Assembly: GCF_019711195.1 (NCBI RefSeq)
Contig: NZ_CP081299.1
Span: forward strand, 7,102,501-7,166,500
From: Dyadobacter sp. NIV53
GTDB lineage: Bacteria; Bacteroidota; Bacteroidia; Cytophagales; Spirosomataceae
DNA: 64,000 bases
Direction: 5' to 3'
Shown here: piece by piece, positions 8,009 to 16,633 of the stretch
Position numbering within the stretch: position 1 is the first letter of the stretch
Layout of the letters: each line of letters opens with the position of its first letter
Notes under the pieces: generated by a model
Database searches by the model: none
What the model was told of the DNA's origin: nothing
Seen by the model: only the letters and a program-made list of their open reading frames with translations
Translations under genes and position numbers: made by a program

Positions 8009-9361
8009 TTAGTAGTCCTCGTTCAATCCAAAAATCCTTTTGTTGGTTTTCCATTTTCCCCGGGTAAAATCGGGGATTTCGACCGGGGAACTGCCTCTTG
8101 CAATGGACATTTCTGACAATGGGCTGATAGCACTCCAGACGGCTGCATCGTATACATCTATCGGTGGAGCAGTTTTCCTTTTTATAGATTCGACAAAACC
8201 TCTGAAAACAAAATAATCAATTCCCCCGTGTCCTGCATTTTCAGCAGATTTGGCATGTTTTTTCCAGAGCGGGTGGTCGTATTTTGCAAGATATGGTGCA
8301 TCAGGTTCAGAAGTATGCTCTTTTGGCGAAACACCTTCAATGTAAATACTGTTGCCGTCGTTCATCCAGATACCTTCTGTGCCTTGTGCGCGAAAAGCGA
8401 GCGAGTAGGAGCGGGGCGAATTGGTATCGTGTATCAATACAATATTTTCGCCATTATGGCACTGGATGACAGTCGTTACGATATCTCCAAGTTTAAAGTT
8501 AACCTTAGCATTCGGATGGTCTTTGCCACCATGATCTACAATATATTTATGTAAACCTCTTGATTTAGTAGCGGTAGATGTCAGATAAGTGAAATAATTT
8601 CCACGATTAATATCCAGCCAGTGTGCAACCGGGCCTAGTCCGTGCGTTGGATAAATATCCCCGTTTCTGTCAACGGAATGCTGTGTACGCCATTTTGATT
8701 CTGAATAACCTTTTTCTCCAAACTCTACTCCGACGTTGTTGCTTTTTCCGTCATTCAGTTTTATTCCTCTTAAATCGTGCTGATAGCCACAATGCGCATA
8801 AGTCATTTCTCCCAATACGCCTTCACGGACCATTTTAAGAACAGCCATTACATCGCGGCGGTAGCACACATTTTCAAGTATCATACAATGTGAACCGGTT
8901 TTCTCGAATGTATCAACCAAATCCCATGATTCCTGTAAAGTAACTGTCGCTGAAACTTCCACAGCAGCATATTTCCCGGCCCGCATAGCAGCGAGCGTCA
9001 TAGGAACATGCCATTCCCAGGGCGTAGCAATAAGAATTCCGTCCAGATCATCTCGTTTAACCATGTTCAGGAAATCTTCTGCACCTTTGGCATATACAGC
9101 AGGTGCTTTTTTGCCCGTTTTTTTAATCTGATCCAGGGTGATATTAATTGCTGACGGATCGATATCACAAATTGCATTGATTTCGACATCTGAACTGAAC
9201 AATGCCTGCTCGATATGGCTGCGGCCACGGTGCCCCACTCCAATAAATCCAAGGCGTACTTTGTCCAATGGTTTTGTCTGAAATTCGTTGCTAAGAGATG
9301 GCAATATACTTGTTACAGAGCCGGCCAAGGCGGCTTTCTGAATAAAATTACGTCTATTCAT
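8009..9361 (-). CDS. Gfo/Idh/MocA-family protein of the GH109 (alpha-N-acetylgalactosaminidase) type
   Basis: From the ATG at 9361 the product has 450 aa and opens with a Tat-like signal (NRRNFIQKAALAG). The longer ORF would add 15 non-conserved residues ahead of the twin arginines. A Rossmann fold follows (GFIGVGHRGRSHIE) and then the Gfo/Idh C-terminal domain. Several segments are typical of GH109 enzymes, which use enzyme-bound NAD+ to cleave alpha-GalNAc: CDIDPSAINI, ATPWEWHVPMT, SVDRNGDIYPTHGLGPVAHW and the NRGNYFTYLTSTATKS stretch. Export to the periplasm is expected. A plain oxidoreductase remains possible. It leads the transporter-kinase run. Confidence 0.82.
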   Translation of the reverse strand: MNRRNFIQKAALAGSVTSILPSLSNEFQTKPLDKVRLGFIGVGHRGRSHIEQALFSSDVEINAICDIDPSAINITLDQIKKTGKKAPAVYAKGAEDFLNMVKRDDLDGILIATPWEWHVPMTLAAMRAGKYAAVEVSATVTLQESWDLVDTFEKTGSHCMILENVCYRRDVMAVLKMVREGVLGEMTYAHCGYQHDLRGIKLNDGKSNNVGVEFGEKGYSESKWRTQHSVDRNGDIYPTHGLGPVAHWLDINRGNYFTYLTSTATKSRGLHKYIVDHGGKDHPNAKVNFKLGDIVTTVIQCHNGENIVLIHDTNSPRSYSLAFRAQGTEGIWMNDGNSIYIEGVSPKEHTSEPDAPYLAKYDHPLWKKHAKSAENAGHGGIDYFVFRGFVESIKRKTAPPIDVYDAAVWSAISPLSEMSIARGSSPVEIPDFTRGKWKTNKRIFGLNEDY

Positions 9362-9490
9362 GAAAAGTTTAGGAATATTTGTTGCATTCAATGAGTTTGA
9401 AGACAAGTTCGCAATTTACAATCAATTACAATAATTTTTAATTTTTTTTATTAACCTCAAATGTTGGAAGTTAAAAGTGGTTATTACGAT

Positions 9491-9600
9491 TTGTTTTGCG
9501 GTGCGATCAACCGTCGGCATTCGGCTGTCAGCTCTCGGCCATAGTATCAGAACGCCGACTGCTGACAGCCGGTAGCCGACAGCCGATAGCAAATCTGTAA
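9491..9600. repeat. Dispersed intergenic repeat, copy A (imperfect palindrome)
   Basis: This gap segment contains CCGTCGGCATTCGGCTGTCA (9511-9530) on one arm and AGCCGACAGCCGATAGC (9574-9590) on the other, forming an imperfect inverted repeat. The same CCGTCGGCATTCGGCT and GCCGATAGC words recur at 20.3 kb and, in part, at 62.34 kb. The remainder of the gap between the GH109 gene and queD (9362-9758) shows no convincing gene. A 95-codon minus-strand ORF there is largely repeat sequence and I do not accept it. Confidence 0.65.
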
Positions 9601-9758
9601 TCATTTTTTGCCGGCAATGAACAAATTTAATTCTTACAGCGTTAATCCAATGCAAGTGACTCCAATGAGCATTTTCAGAAAGCTCGGCGGCTTTAAGTGT
9701 GTTGGACACAAACTTTGTAACGACATTTAAGGCATTTAAATTTTTAGTTGGTATATGT

Positions 9759-10175
9759 ATGGCTCATAAAGTAGCTGTGTTTCGGAAGGAACATTTCAAT
9801 GCTGCACATCGTCTTCACAATCCGGAATGGTCGGTTGAAAAGAATGAAGCAGTATTTGGAAAGTGTAATAACCCTAATTTTCATGGACACAATTACGAAA
9901 TTATTGTTCAGGTTACGGGTGAGGTAAATCCGGAAACAGGATTTGTCATTGACATGAAAGTACTGGGTTCTTTATTAAAAGAATACGTGCTTGATCGTTT
10001 TGACCACCGCAACCTGAATCTTGACGTAGAGGAATTCCACAACTTAAATCCATCAGCCGAAAACATAGCCATAGTTATTTATTCAATATTACGTACAAAA
10101 ATTGATGCAGAGCTTGCTCTGAAAATACGATTATATGAAACAGAACGGAACTTTGTCGAATATCCCGTCGATTGA
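9759..10175 (+). CDS. queD: 6-carboxytetrahydropterin synthase / 6-pyruvoyl-tetrahydropterin synthase family
   Basis: From the ATG at 9759 the product has 138 aa, the usual QueD/PTPS size. The opening MAHKVAVFRKEHFNAAHRL carries the first zinc histidine, FGKCNNPNFHGHNY supplies the catalytic Cys and the HGH zinc pair, and DHRNLNLD is the conserved region near residue 90. The enzyme converts dihydroneopterin triphosphate toward queuosine or biopterin. The upstream 20 codons of the open frame are repeat-adjacent and unlikely to be coding. The 3' end overlaps folE, which makes the substrate of QueD, so the pair forms a pterin/7-deazaguanine mini-operon. Confidence 0.92.
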   Translation: MAHKVAVFRKEHFNAAHRLHNPEWSVEKNEAVFGKCNNPNFHGHNYEIIVQVTGEVNPETGFVIDMKVLGSLLKEYVLDRFDHRNLNLDVEEFHNLNPSAENIAIVIYSILRTKIDAELALKIRLYETERNFVEYPVD

Positions 10176-10824
10176 TTTACATGATGTTGAGGAAACAGGT
10201 GATGATCATATTTTCTCTTCTATTGAAACTCCCATGCGCGCTGATGCATTTGCATTGGAGGATGAAATGAAAATTGAACTGATTGAAAAGCATTTTCGTC
10301 ACATAATGGAAATTATGGGACTTGATCTTACAGATGACAGTCTGAAAGGTACTCCAAAAAGAGTGGCTAAAATGTATATCAAAGAAGTGTTCAGCGGCCT
10401 TGATCCTAAAAACAAGCCGGATATTACACTTTTTGACAATAAATACAAGTACGATCAGATGCTGGTCGAAAAGGATATTACCGTATTTTCAAATTGCGAA
10501 CACCATTTTGTTCCTATATATGGCAAAGCACACGTAGCATATATTTCAAGCGGAAAAGTGATCGGATTATCCAAACTGAACCGTATTGTAGAATATTATT
10601 CCAAACGTCCGCAGGTGCAGGAAAGGCTGACAGTTCAGATTGCAAATGAATTGAAGAAAGCATTAAACACCGAAGACGTAGCCGTACTGATTGATGCAAA
10701 GCACATGTGTGTACAATCGCGCGGTGTACAGGATTCCGGCAGCTCAACAGTAACGGCATATTACGGTGGGAAATTCGAAAGCGAAGCTACGAAGAAGGAA
10801 TTTCTAAGCTATTTGGGGCTTTAA
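10135..10824 (+). CDS. folE: GTP cyclohydrolase I
   Basis: The 229-aa protein matches FolE. It has SNCEHHFVPIYGKAHVAY (about 122-139) with zinc Cys and His, KVIGLSKLNRIVEYYSKRPQVQ with substrate contacts, and MCVQSRGVQDSGSSTVT with the second zinc Cys. It converts GTP to 7,8-dihydroneopterin triphosphate, feeding folate and queuosine synthesis. The start overlaps queD by 41 nt. An in-frame Met at residue 34 would remove most of the overlap, but many Bacteroidota FolE proteins carry such an N-terminal extension, so I kept the first ATG with moderate certainty. A hairpin terminator follows the stop. Confidence 0.93.
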   Translation: MKQNGTLSNIPSIDLHDVEETGDDHIFSSIETPMRADAFALEDEMKIELIEKHFRHIMEIMGLDLTDDSLKGTPKRVAKMYIKEVFSGLDPKNKPDITLFDNKYKYDQMLVEKDITVFSNCEHHFVPIYGKAHVAYISSGKVIGLSKLNRIVEYYSKRPQVQERLTVQIANELKKALNTEDVAVLIDAKHMCVQSRGVQDSGSSTVTAYYGGKFESEATKKEFLSYLGL

Positions 10825-10856
10825 GAGGGTTAAGGGTAAAACGGTTAAGGGTTAAC

Positions 10857-10898
10857 AAAAATCAGCCTGGCAATCAATAGATGTGTCAGGCTGATTTT
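10857..10898. terminator. Bidirectional hairpin between folE and the isomerase-like gene
   Basis: AAAATCAGCCTG and CAGGCTGATTTT form an arm of about 12 bp around an AT-rich loop, with A-rich sequence before and T residues after. It lies between convergent genes and could terminate both. Confidence 0.75.
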
Positions 10899-10955
10899 CG
10901 TTATTATATAGCAGTTAAGCGTTACCCGTTTAACCATTTATCTTTTAACCCTTCT

Positions 10956-11885
10956 TTAAATCATCGGCCCTACGCGTTCCAGCAAAGCCTTTGTTGCTTT
11001 AATACCATCGTATTCCGACAATTTACTTCCTTCATATTCGATACCTGCTATGCCTTTAAAACCGCTGTCTTTTACAATTTTAAGGATTTTGGTATAATCA
11101 GTTTCGATACAATTTCCTTTTTCATCGAAATCATACGTTTTAGCACTTACACCTTTTGCAAAAGGCATGAGTTCCTTTGTTCCCTGATAACGGTCGTAAG
11201 ATTCCTCGCATTCAGAACTGCCTGATTTTCTTTTGATACAGAAATTTCCAAAGTCAGGAAGCGTTCCTACATTTTTCATGTTAACTTCTTTCATCACGCC
11301 GGATAACCATTGTCCGTTGGAAGAAGAACCGCCGTGATTTTCAACGATTACATTGATCCCCGTTTTTTTAGCGAATTCTCCTAATTTGCCAAGACCTTCA
11401 ACAGCAGCTTTTGCTATTTCCTCATTGGTTCCTTTTCCATATGCATTTACTCGGATGGTTTTACAACCCAGATATTTAGCGCATTCAACCCATTTGTAGT
11501 GGTTTTCGACAGCTTTGTTACGTACGGCTGCATCCAGTTCTCCAAGTCCGCCTTCACCGTCAATCATGATGAGGTTGTTGGTGATCCCGTTGTCTTTACA
11601 TCTTTTTAACAGCTCGTTCAGATAAGTTTTATCTTCTGCTTTGTCTTTAAAAAACTGGTTTACATACTCAACAATGCTGATCCCGAATTCCTTTTTAGCC
11701 AATTCAGGAAAATCCATATTAGTGATTTTTTTAGCAAATAATTCTTTATGCAAAGACCATTCAGCCAGGGATATATCAAACCAAAGTTTTTTAGCTGCCG
11801 ATTCTGCCAGCAAATCGGTTAATGTTGTTGCAGCAAGTGCAGTTGCACCCGCTTTTTTTAGGAAATCACGTCTTGAGAAATTCAT
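10956..11885 (-). CDS. Sugar phosphate isomerase/epimerase-like TIM-barrel protein with Tat signal
   Basis: The 309-aa protein begins with a twin-arginine signal (FSRRDFLKKAGATALAA, residues 3-19), so it is likely exported folded to the periplasm. The rest is an AP_endonuc_2/xylose isomerase-like TIM barrel. Visible are SIVEYVNQFF, the NLIMIDGEGGLGELD segment, INVIVENHGG (metal-ligand Glu and His) and the C-terminal GIAGIEYEG with another Glu ligand. Exported family members occur near glycan degradation genes in Bacteroidota, but no substrate can be named. The CDF transporter lies 9 bp upstream in the same direction, so co-transcription is likely even though the functions look unrelated. Confidence 0.85.
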   Translation of the reverse strand: MNFSRRDFLKKAGATALAATTLTDLLAESAAKKLWFDISLAEWSLHKELFAKKITNMDFPELAKKEFGISIVEYVNQFFKDKAEDKTYLNELLKRCKDNGITNNLIMIDGEGGLGELDAAVRNKAVENHYKWVECAKYLGCKTIRVNAYGKGTNEEIAKAAVEGLGKLGEFAKKTGINVIVENHGGSSSNGQWLSGVMKEVNMKNVGTLPDFGNFCIKRKSGSSECEESYDRYQGTKELMPFAKGVSAKTYDFDEKGNCIETDYTKILKIVKDSGFKGIAGIEYEGSKLSEYDGIKATKALLERVGPMI

Positions 11886-11894
11886 AGGTAAGGA

Positions 11895-12920
11895 TTAAGA
11901 ATTATAATTGTTATTTAAATTAAGCTGTGCTTCTGCATGTAATTTTTCATTCTTCACAAGATTTACTGAATCCCAGTTTAGATCATGCAAAAAATTATGT
12001 TGCCGTGCCTGACAGTTTTTTATAGGGCAAAAATAACAGCATTCCGGCAGACAAGGGTCGGCGTGTACAAAAATTTCTGTTTCACCCGTATGGCTGGCTT
12101 TAATAATGTCTTCAAATGAATGAATTACTTCGTGTACTTTTTGTAATTCCCAGTAGTGCGGAAGTGTAAGATGGCAGTCTATATGCAGGTCGGAGCCATA
12201 TTGCTGTACCCTTAAATTATGCACGTCGATCCAGTACGGTTTTTTATTGGATCGCAAGGTATTAATTACTTTTTCAAGCAGTTTCTCATCCGTCGCATCC
12301 ATCAGGCCGGCAACAGATTGTCCTACCAGCTGAACGCCATTATAGGCCAGAAACATACCAAACAGGAGGGATGCTAAGCTGTCAATCCATTGGTAGCCGG
12401 TAAGCAATATCAATCCAACGCTAAAAATCAAGACCAGGCTACTTATGCTATCGGATAATAAATGTCTTCCGTCGGCTGTTAGCGCCATAGAGCTGGAGCG
12501 CTGCCCTTCAACAATAAGTTTGTAGCCTATTACTGTATTGATCAGTATCGTTAACAAAATAAATACAGAACCTTCAGCCAGGTTTTCAATTGGAGCAGGT
12601 GTAATAAACCGGCTGATCGCTTCGATGACAATGAATAAAGATGCAATAACAATTAATGCACCTTCAATACCTGCTGAGAAAAATTCAATTTTTCCGTGTC
12701 CGTATGGGTGATTCCGGTCCTTCGGCTGAGCAGATAAATAAATGCTGTAAAACGCAAAGCCACTGGCGATTACATTGATTACAGATTCCATTGCATCACT
12801 CAAAATAGCATTGGAGGAGGTGAGATAATAAGCAAAAAATTTCAGGCCTGTCAACAGTATACTTGCTACAAAAGATAACAGGATGAGACGTTGTTTGCGC
12901 TTATTTTGGTTTATTTGCAT
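11895..12920 (-). CDS. Cation diffusion facilitator (CDF) metal exporter with Cys-rich C-terminus
   Basis: The 341-aa protein has six hydrophobic helices in the first ~200 residues. Metal-site motifs are SDAMES in TM2 and HLLSDS in TM5, with the conserved HPYGHGK loop between TM2 and TM3. A cytoplasmic ferredoxin-like domain follows (about 205-290). It ends with an unusual cysteine cluster, PCLPECCYFCPIKNC, in the last ~50 residues, which could bind Zn or other soft metals and sense load. It probably exports divalent cations such as Zn2+ or Fe2+ in exchange for protons. It is divergent from the Nudix gene, with only 38 bp between the start codons. Confidence 0.9.
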   Translation of the reverse strand: MQINQNKRKQRLILLSFVASILLTGLKFFAYYLTSSNAILSDAMESVINVIASGFAFYSIYLSAQPKDRNHPYGHGKIEFFSAGIEGALIVIASLFIVIEAISRFITPAPIENLAEGSVFILLTILINTVIGYKLIVEGQRSSSMALTADGRHLLSDSISSLVLIFSVGLILLTGYQWIDSLASLLFGMFLAYNGVQLVGQSVAGLMDATDEKLLEKVINTLRSNKKPYWIDVHNLRVQQYGSDLHIDCHLTLPHYWELQKVHEVIHSFEDIIKASHTGETEIFVHADPCLPECCYFCPIKNCQARQHNFLHDLNWDSVNLVKNEKLHAEAQLNLNNNYNS

Positions 12921-12958
12921 TTTGGATCAATAAATCAGGGCGTAAAAATACTAAGAAA

Positions 12959-13513
12959 ATGCGGGTTGCAACCACAGAAAATAATTGGAAAACACTTTCT
13001 TCTGAAACCGTTTATGAAAACGCCTGGCTGGAACTAAGTCATCGTGAGGTAATTACACCAGGTGGGAGCAATGGTATTTATGGCCTTGTTAAATTTAAAA
13101 ATCAGGCAATCGGGATAATTCCATTAGATAGTGAAGGTAATATTTATCTGGTTGGGCAATTTCGTTATGCCATTAATGAATATTCCTGGGAAATTCCGGA
13201 AGGAGGAGGCATTTTGGGTACTGATGTTTTAGAAGCCGCAAAACGCGAATTAAAAGAAGAGACCGGCCTGATCGCAAATACCTGGACTAAACTTGCGCGT
13301 ATTCATACGTCCAACTCGGCTACCAATGAGGAAGGGTTTTTGTACGTCGCTGAAGATTTAATCCAAAAAGAGGCAGAGCCAGAAGATACAGAAGATTTAC
13401 AGGTGAAAAAAATTCCTCTGAAAGAAGCTGTGGAAATGGTGATGCGCTCAGAAATTACTGATTCATTGTCTGTGTGTGCCATTTTGATGACCGCCAGGCT
13501 GAAAAATATTTAA
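12959..13513 (+). CDS. NUDIX hydrolase (ADP-ribose pyrophosphatase-like)
   Basis: This 184-aa protein carries a complete Nudix box from about Gly82 to Leu104, including RELKEETGL with the metal-binding EExxE-type acids. The flanking EYSWEIPEGGG text is typical of the ADP-ribose/ADP-sugar pyrophosphatase subgroup. It would hydrolyse a nucleoside diphosphate linked to a sugar, in the cytoplasm. The start ATG directly faces the CDF gene across a short divergent promoter region. The LysE-family gene begins 1 nt after its stop, so the two are a transcriptional unit. The substrate is not certain. Confidence 0.9.
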   Translation: MRVATTENNWKTLSSETVYENAWLELSHREVITPGGSNGIYGLVKFKNQAIGIIPLDSEGNIYLVGQFRYAINEYSWEIPEGGGILGTDVLEAAKRELKEETGLIANTWTKLARIHTSNSATNEEGFLYVAEDLIQKEAEPEDTEDLQVKKIPLKEAVEMVMRSEITDSLSVCAILMTARLKNI

Positions 13514-13514
13514 T

Positions 13515-14129
13515 ATGCTGCAAGCATTGTTTTATGGTACGCTAACAGGAATAGCGTTATGTCTTACGTTTGGGACAGTTTTCTTTTCATTGGTACAAAA
13601 TAGCGTCGACAATGGTTTTCGCACTGGTGCCAATATTGCGTTCGGCGTATTTGTCTGCGATATAATCTTTGTATTTTTTGCAATTTTTGGTACGGCATTC
13701 CTGCCTGATGTGTCAGGTTTTCAGAAATGGGTTGCAGCTGCCGGAGTGGTTTTTCTGCTGATTTTAGGATTAAGCAATTTTGTGAGCGGCCAGCCCAAAA
13801 TAGCTTATCCAAAAACAAAGTTTGGGAATTTGCTATATTATTTCACAACAGGTTTTTTGCTGAATGGGCTCAATCCGGTCAATTTCATCACCTGGGTAAC
13901 TATCGCAACCTATATCCGGTCCACGCTGCATTATAATCTGGATCAGGTAATCCTGTTCTTTACTGCCAGTGTCATTGCAGTATTTATTGTGGAATGCGTT
14001 ATTGCACTATATGCCCACAAGCTGAAACGTCTTTTTACTCCAAAAGTGGTGAAGATATTCAGCAAAGTGACAGGCGTCGTTTTTGTTTTGATCGCCTGCC
14101 AGATTGCTTATGTTAACTTTATTAAATGA
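13515..14129 (+). CDS. LysE family translocator
   Basis: The 204-aa protein has about six transmembrane helices. The opening LFYGTLTGIALCLTFGTVFF corresponds to the G-x-x-x-x-G/P-G region of the LysE/RhtB exporters, and LNGLNPVNFITWVT (about 114-127) is the conserved NPxxxxxW segment of the fold. Members export amino acids or related small metabolites. It follows the Nudix gene with a single-base gap, so translation is likely coupled. It runs convergent with the GH3-family gene, with 17 bp between stops. The substrate is unknown. Confidence 0.85.
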   Translation: MLQALFYGTLTGIALCLTFGTVFFSLVQNSVDNGFRTGANIAFGVFVCDIIFVFFAIFGTAFLPDVSGFQKWVAAAGVVFLLILGLSNFVSGQPKIAYPKTKFGNLLYYFTTGFLLNGLNPVNFITWVTIATYIRSTLHYNLDQVILFFTASVIAVFIVECVIALYAHKLKRLFTPKVVKIFSKVTGVVFVLIACQIAYVNFIK

Positions 14130-14146
14130 GTAAGACAATGATTGCT

Positions 14147-15709
14147 CTAACTGATATAACCGTTTTTGCTTAAATAATCTTTCCAGTCATCCATCAGGAA
14201 ATTTTTGAAAACCCTTGGGAATTTATGTTGCCCGCCCATTTTTCCTTTTGACTCCATCCAGCCATAAAAAGCTTTATTAGGCAGCACAGTTACAAACACT
14301 TCTTTCAAAGCATGTTTGCGTTCTACTGCATAATCGTCATTGAGTTCCGACAGCCGTGCATCCAGTTTCGTTTTCAGCAATTCTGTATCCACATTTTTTT
14401 CTTCCACACCAATATACCAGTGATGCGCAAATAGAGAATCATATGGTACCCCACAAACGGTGAACTCTTTTACAGTAAGCCCCATTTCGTCTGAAACCAG
14501 GTCTACGGCTTTATTCATGTTGTCAACCGAAAGATGTTCCCCACATAAGCTCAGGTAATGCTTTGTGCGGCCCGTTATCATTATTTCGCCCTTCTGTTTA
14601 TCGACAAATTTTATTGTATCGCCAATGAGGTAACGCCAGGCTCCAGCACAGGTCGACATTAATAAAGCATATTCTTTTCCTTCTTCAACCTGATCCACCA
14701 TCAGCGTTTCAGGATTTGGCTGCAACGTTCCTTCCGAATCAAAATTCTTTTCATTGAACGGGACAAACTCAAAAAATATGCCATTGTCACACACCAGTTC
14801 CATTCCCTGGGCTCCTGGACGGGTCTGATAAGCAATAAAGCCTTCTGATGCCAGATAGGTATTGATATAAATAAGCGGACGTGCTAAAAGCTTTTCGAAA
14901 CCTTTTCTATAAGGCTCAAAAGAAACACCGCCATGCGCAAACACCTGTAAGTTAGGCCAGATATCATGAATGGTTTTGACGTTGTAATGTGCAATGATTT
15001 TTTCCATCAGCAACTGAATCCATGCCGGAACGCCAACTATAAATCCGATGTCCCATTCATGTGCCTGCTTCGTGATTTCTTCCAGTTTTAAACCCCAGTC
15101 TTTTTGGGAAGCAATTTTTTCTCCCGGCTTATAATAAGGGCGGAACCAGTATGGAATCTGTTTTGCAGTAATTCCACTCAGATCACCTTCAAAATGTTTA
15201 TCCTGATTATTTAAATTGGTACTGCCTCCGAGCATTAGAAAACCTTTTTCATACAAATCGTCCGGAAGATCTTTATAATGCCCCAGAGATAAAATTTGCC
15301 TGATACTCGTTCTTTGAATGGCACGGGACATCGCTCTGGTCACCGGAATATGTTTGGTAGCAGCCTCAGAAGTGCCTGAACTTAACGCATAATACTTAAT
15401 CTGTCCTGGCCAGCAAATATCTTTTTCACCATCCAGTGACCGATGCCACCATTCCTGAAAAATCTTATTATAATCGTAAACAGGAACTGACTTCTTGTAT
15501 TGCTCATAAAACGATCCTTTCTCACCAAAAAGAATGGCTGAAAGTAATTCGTCAAAATTATATTTTTCCCCAAATTCTGTGTAACGTGCTTTAGCGAGAA
15601 GTTTCGCGAGTGTTTTTTTCTGCTGAAGATGAAGGGACGCTTTTTTACGACTGGCAACTATATTGCTGAATAGTATTCCTTTCTTGAGTAAACTTCCTAC
15701 AAGGGCCAT
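14147..15709 (-). CDS. GH3 auxin-responsive-promoter family protein (acyl-adenylating enzyme)
   Basis: The 520-aa protein matches the GH3 family known from plant JAR1/IAA-amido synthetases. The ATP-binding SSGTSEAATKHIPVT lies near residues 110-124, YLASEGFIAYQ near 290 corresponds to the second adenylate motif, and YRLxxxD-like YLIGDTIKFVD near 360 is the third. Plant enzymes adenylate a carboxylic acid and join it to an amino acid. Bacterial Bacteroidota homologues are common but mostly uncharacterised, so the acyl and acceptor substrates here are unknown. It lies 21 bp downstream of surE in the same direction and is probably co-transcribed with it. Confidence 0.88.
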   Translation of the reverse strand: MALVGSLLKKGILFSNIVASRKKASLHLQQKKTLAKLLAKARYTEFGEKYNFDELLSAILFGEKGSFYEQYKKSVPVYDYNKIFQEWWHRSLDGEKDICWPGQIKYYALSSGTSEAATKHIPVTRAMSRAIQRTSIRQILSLGHYKDLPDDLYEKGFLMLGGSTNLNNQDKHFEGDLSGITAKQIPYWFRPYYKPGEKIASQKDWGLKLEEITKQAHEWDIGFIVGVPAWIQLLMEKIIAHYNVKTIHDIWPNLQVFAHGGVSFEPYRKGFEKLLARPLIYINTYLASEGFIAYQTRPGAQGMELVCDNGIFFEFVPFNEKNFDSEGTLQPNPETLMVDQVEEGKEYALLMSTCAGAWRYLIGDTIKFVDKQKGEIMITGRTKHYLSLCGEHLSVDNMNKAVDLVSDEMGLTVKEFTVCGVPYDSLFAHHWYIGVEEKNVDTELLKTKLDARLSELNDDYAVERKHALKEVFVTVLPNKAFYGWMESKGKMGGQHKFPRVFKNFLMDDWKDYLSKNGYIS

Positions 15710-15730
15710 GGCTAATATTTCTAACGTTAA

Positions 15731-16498
15731 TTATAAATTCCAGGTAACAAGCTCTTTTAAAGCCTCATACTCTGTAAGGTCGTACTGACACGGAACTACT
15801 GATACGTAATTGTTATCCAAAGCCCAAACGTCTGTATCCTGTTTTTCTGTATCAAAGTTAACAAAATCACCTGCCATCCATAAATAACCACGGCCATTTG
15901 GATCCACACGATAGTCAAATTTCTCTAACCACTTTGCTTTTGCCTGTCTGCTTACTTTTACACCTTTGATTGGAAAGTCGGATTTGGCAGGAATATTGAC
16001 ATTTAGCGCAACTCCTTTTGGTATCCCGTTTGATAACGCCGCTTTAGTAATTGAAGTAATAAAAGGAACAGCATGGCTGAAATCAGCATCTTCCCTGAAA
16101 TCACATAGAGAAAAGCCGATGGCAGGAATTCCTTCAATTGCTGCTTCAATTGCTGCGGACATAGTCCCGGAATAAAGTACGCTGATAGAACTGTTACTGC
16201 CGTGATTAATACCGCTCACAACCAGATCAGGTTTGCGGTCGTGCAAAATATAATGTTTGGCAAGTTTTACACAATCAGCCGGAGTACCGGAACACTCATA
16301 TTCTACAACACCTTCAAAGATATGCGTTTCATATAATCTGAGTGGTTCGCCAATTGTAATGGCATGTCCCATTCCGGATTGAGGACTGTTTGGGGCAACT
16401 ACAATTACATCCCCGATCTCCTTCATGGTTTCTACCAGTGTACGAATTCCCAGTGATGTAATTCCGTCGTCGTTTGTTACTAAAATGAGTGGTTTCAT
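15731..16498 (-). CDS. surE: 5'/3'-nucleotidase SurE
   Basis: The 255-aa protein is a standard-length SurE. The metal-binding TNDDG is at residues 8-12, PNSPQSGMGHAITI carries the catalytic/metal Ser near residue 40, and SGINHGSNSSISVLYSGTMSAA carries the metal Asn near residue 95. SurE is a divalent-metal-dependent phosphatase of nucleoside monophosphates involved in stationary-phase survival. It precedes the GH3-family gene with a short gap. The upstream 130 bp before the divergent GNAT gene presumably holds the promoter. Confidence 0.95.
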   Translation of the reverse strand: MKPLILVTNDDGITSLGIRTLVETMKEIGDVIVVAPNSPQSGMGHAITIGEPLRLYETHIFEGVVEYECSGTPADCVKLAKHYILHDRKPDLVVSGINHGSNSSISVLYSGTMSAAIEAAIEGIPAIGFSLCDFREDADFSHAVPFITSITKAALSNGIPKGVALNVNIPAKSDFPIKGVKVSRQAKAKWLEKFDYRVDPNGRGYLWMAGDFVNFDTEKQDTDVWALDNNYVSVVPCQYDLTEYEALKELVTWNL

Positions 16499-16633
16499 AT
16501 TTTAATTAATTCCATTGGCAATAATTAACCTTTAATGGAATTGATAATACCGGATATAGAGTAAATAAAAATATTTAGTTTTACGAATTAAGAATAATAA
16601 TTCATCCTTCAAAAGGAATCAAATTTAGCAAAA

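Noticed and set aside
9422..9709. 95-codon ORF on the minus strand between the GH109 gene and queD
   Set aside because: Much of it is translated from the dispersed repeat, the composition is not protein-like, and no family is recognised.
10881..11225. 114-codon plus-strand ORF opposite the isomerase-like gene
   Set aside because: Antisense shadow of a clear TIM-barrel gene.
15731..16498. Possibility of a riboswitch or leader RNA upstream of surE or queD
   Set aside because: No recognisable conserved riboswitch core was seen in the short upstream regions.
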